From Alicyclobacillus_A sp963788285 (GTDB lineage: Bacteria > Bacillota > Bacilli > Alicyclobacillales > Alicyclobacillaceae), in contig CAWBGB010000006.1 of NCBI GenBank assembly GCA_963788285.1, forward strand, positions 1 to 64,000: a stretch of DNA of 64,000 bases, written 5' to 3'. Position numbers and translations under genes: made by a program. Under the pieces are notes generated by a model, which saw nothing but the letters and a program-made list of their open reading frames with translations, ran no database searches and was not told the DNA's origin. Positions 63,083 to 64,000 of this stretch are shown one piece after another (position 1 is the first letter of the stretch; every line of letters starts with the position of its first letter).

Positions 63083-64000
63083 ATGAAGTCCATTGTACTC
63101 GGCATCATGTCATCCTTCTTTTTTGCGTTCACCTTTGTTTTGAATCGCATGATGAGTGTTCACGGAGGGAGTTGGCTGTGGAGCGCTTCGCTGCGCTACC
63201 TGTTTATGCTCCCGTTTTTGTTGTTCATTGTGGCGATGAGAGGAAATCTATTGTCGTTGTTCGCACAAATGCGCAAACGTCCCTGGGCATGGCTCCTGTG
63301 GAGCACGGTCGGGTTTGGATTGTTCTATGGCCCCCTGTGTATTGCGGCTGCGTACAGCCCAGCCTGGTTGGTGGCCGCCACTTGGCAATGTACCATTGTC
63401 GCGGGGTCACTGCTGGTTCCCTTGTTCCATGAACGTACGGAGACTCGGATCGGCATTGTCAAAGTGCGTAAACAAGTTCCTTTGAAAGAACTGGCAGTGT
63501 CATCCATCATTCTCATCGGCATTGCCCTCGTCGAAGTGCAGCAGGCCGGTGAAGTGCCATGGCGTGACCTGCTTCTCGGTGGAGTGCCGGTTCTTATCGC
63601 AGCCTTTGCGTATCCTCTTGGCAATCGTAAAATGATGGAGTTGTGTAGTGGCCGTGTAGACACGGTACAACGTGTGCTGGGCATGACACTGGCAAGTCTG
63701 CCGCTGTGGCTGATCCTCAGTTTGTACGCGCTATTCCGAGTTGGGCCACCTGGCATCGGGCAGACAGAACAATCCCTCGTGGTAGCAGTATTTTCTGGCG
63801 TGATTGCGACCATCTTGTTCTTTTACGCGACGGACATGACGAAAGGCAACGTTCATCAATTGGCCGCAGTGGAAGCGACGCAATCAGGGGAAGTGGTTTT
63901 CGCGCTGATTGGTGAACTGCTGTTGTTGCCAGGCACAACCGTCTCGGGAGTGGCCTTGGCAGGCATAGGCATTGTCATCCTAGGAATCGTGTTACACAGT
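63083..64000 (+). CDS. Multidrug resistance efflux transporter family protein (partial)
   Basis: ATG 63083 follows GGGAGG and opens 306 codons that run off the window end without a stop. The product is a membrane protein with about nine to ten helices (KSIVLGIMSSFFFAFTFVLN, RYLFMLPFLLFIVAMRG, WSTVGFGLFYGPLCIAAAYS, then further helices to VALAGIGIVILGIVL). It has the drug/metabolite two-repeat architecture, most like the EmrE-related multidrug resistance efflux family of Bacillota. The substrate is unknown. The C-terminal end lies outside the window. Confidence 0.85.
   Translation, partial: MKSIVLGIMSSFFFAFTFVLNRMMSVHGGSWLWSASLRYLFMLPFLLFIVAMRGNLLSLFAQMRKRPWAWLLWSTVGFGLFYGPLCIAAAYSPAWLVAATWQCTIVAGSLLVPLFHERTETRIGIVKVRKQVPLKELAVSSIILIGIALVEVQQAGEVPWRDLLLGGVPVLIAAFAYPLGNRKMMELCSGRVDTVQRVLGMTLASLPLWLILSLYALFRVGPPGIGQTEQSLVVAVFSGVIATILFFYATDMTKGNVHQLAAVEATQSGEVVFALIGELLLLPGTTVSGVALAGIGIVILGIVLHS

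Overview
The window looks like chromosomal DNA of a spore-forming Bacillota, most probably Alicyclobacillaceae (Alicyclobacillus or a close relative). The 16S variable regions read to me as Alicyclobacillus-like. The protein content fits: PrkA/YhbH/SpoVR sporulation-associated genes, a Bacillus-type mtlA-mtlR-mtlF-mtlD mannitol operon, BmrC/BmrD-type exporters, a kumamolisin-type S53 protease, and small proteins of the YwbE, YkhA and YlmA types. This placement is from memory, not from a search.

Layout. 1-5.34 kb is a complete rrn operon (tandem promoters, 16S, 23S, 5S, terminator; no tRNA). Both large rRNAs are bracketed by long complementary arms that can form processing stems. 5.5-9.3 kb is eroded accessory DNA: a dead bile-acid:sodium-symporter-type transporter, a dead lysozyme-like protein and a shredded VirB4-type conjugation ATPase, plus two intact small proteins. 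9.35-14.07 kb holds a DcuS/DcuR-type two-component system divergent from an MFS transporter with a consensus cre site, followed by a flavin reductase. 14.2-19.4 kb is the mannitol PTS operon, then an M20 peptidase. 21.3-24.7 kb encodes an acyl-CoA dehydrogenase, a family III CoA-transferase and an IclR regulator. 24.8-29.4 kb (minus strand) is prkA-yhbH-spoVR. 29.4-33.3 kb has a FUSC-type membrane protein, a frame-shifted MltG-like protein and a GNAT acetyltransferase.

33.5-41.5 kb is one giant gene (2688 codons) for a cyclic beta-1,2-glucan-synthase-like protein. It is convergent with a phosphoglucomutase that could feed it sugar phosphate. Then come an aldehyde dehydrogenase, an EcsC-family protein, an EamA exporter and a sedolisin that lacks the usual propeptide but carries a C-terminal extension. 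49.3-51.0 kb is a run of three dead genes (padR, an unknown membrane protein, ycnI). 51.0-57.0 kb has a YlmA-like ATPase, a YkhA-like thioesterase and a bmrCD-type multidrug ABC exporter. The exporter is preceded by a promoter, a 36-codon leader peptide, a candidate antiterminator and two intrinsic terminators, which is the best-supported regulatory system in the window. 57-64 kb contains a dead phosphoesterase, an ABC-F protein, GNAT, YwbE, DUF4395, two VOC-fold proteins around a deleted esterase, and an efflux gene cut by the window end.

Gene decay is conspicuous: nine loci have frameshifts, nonsense codons or internal deletions while neighbouring genes are intact. I saw no CRISPR array, no tRNA and no intact transposase.
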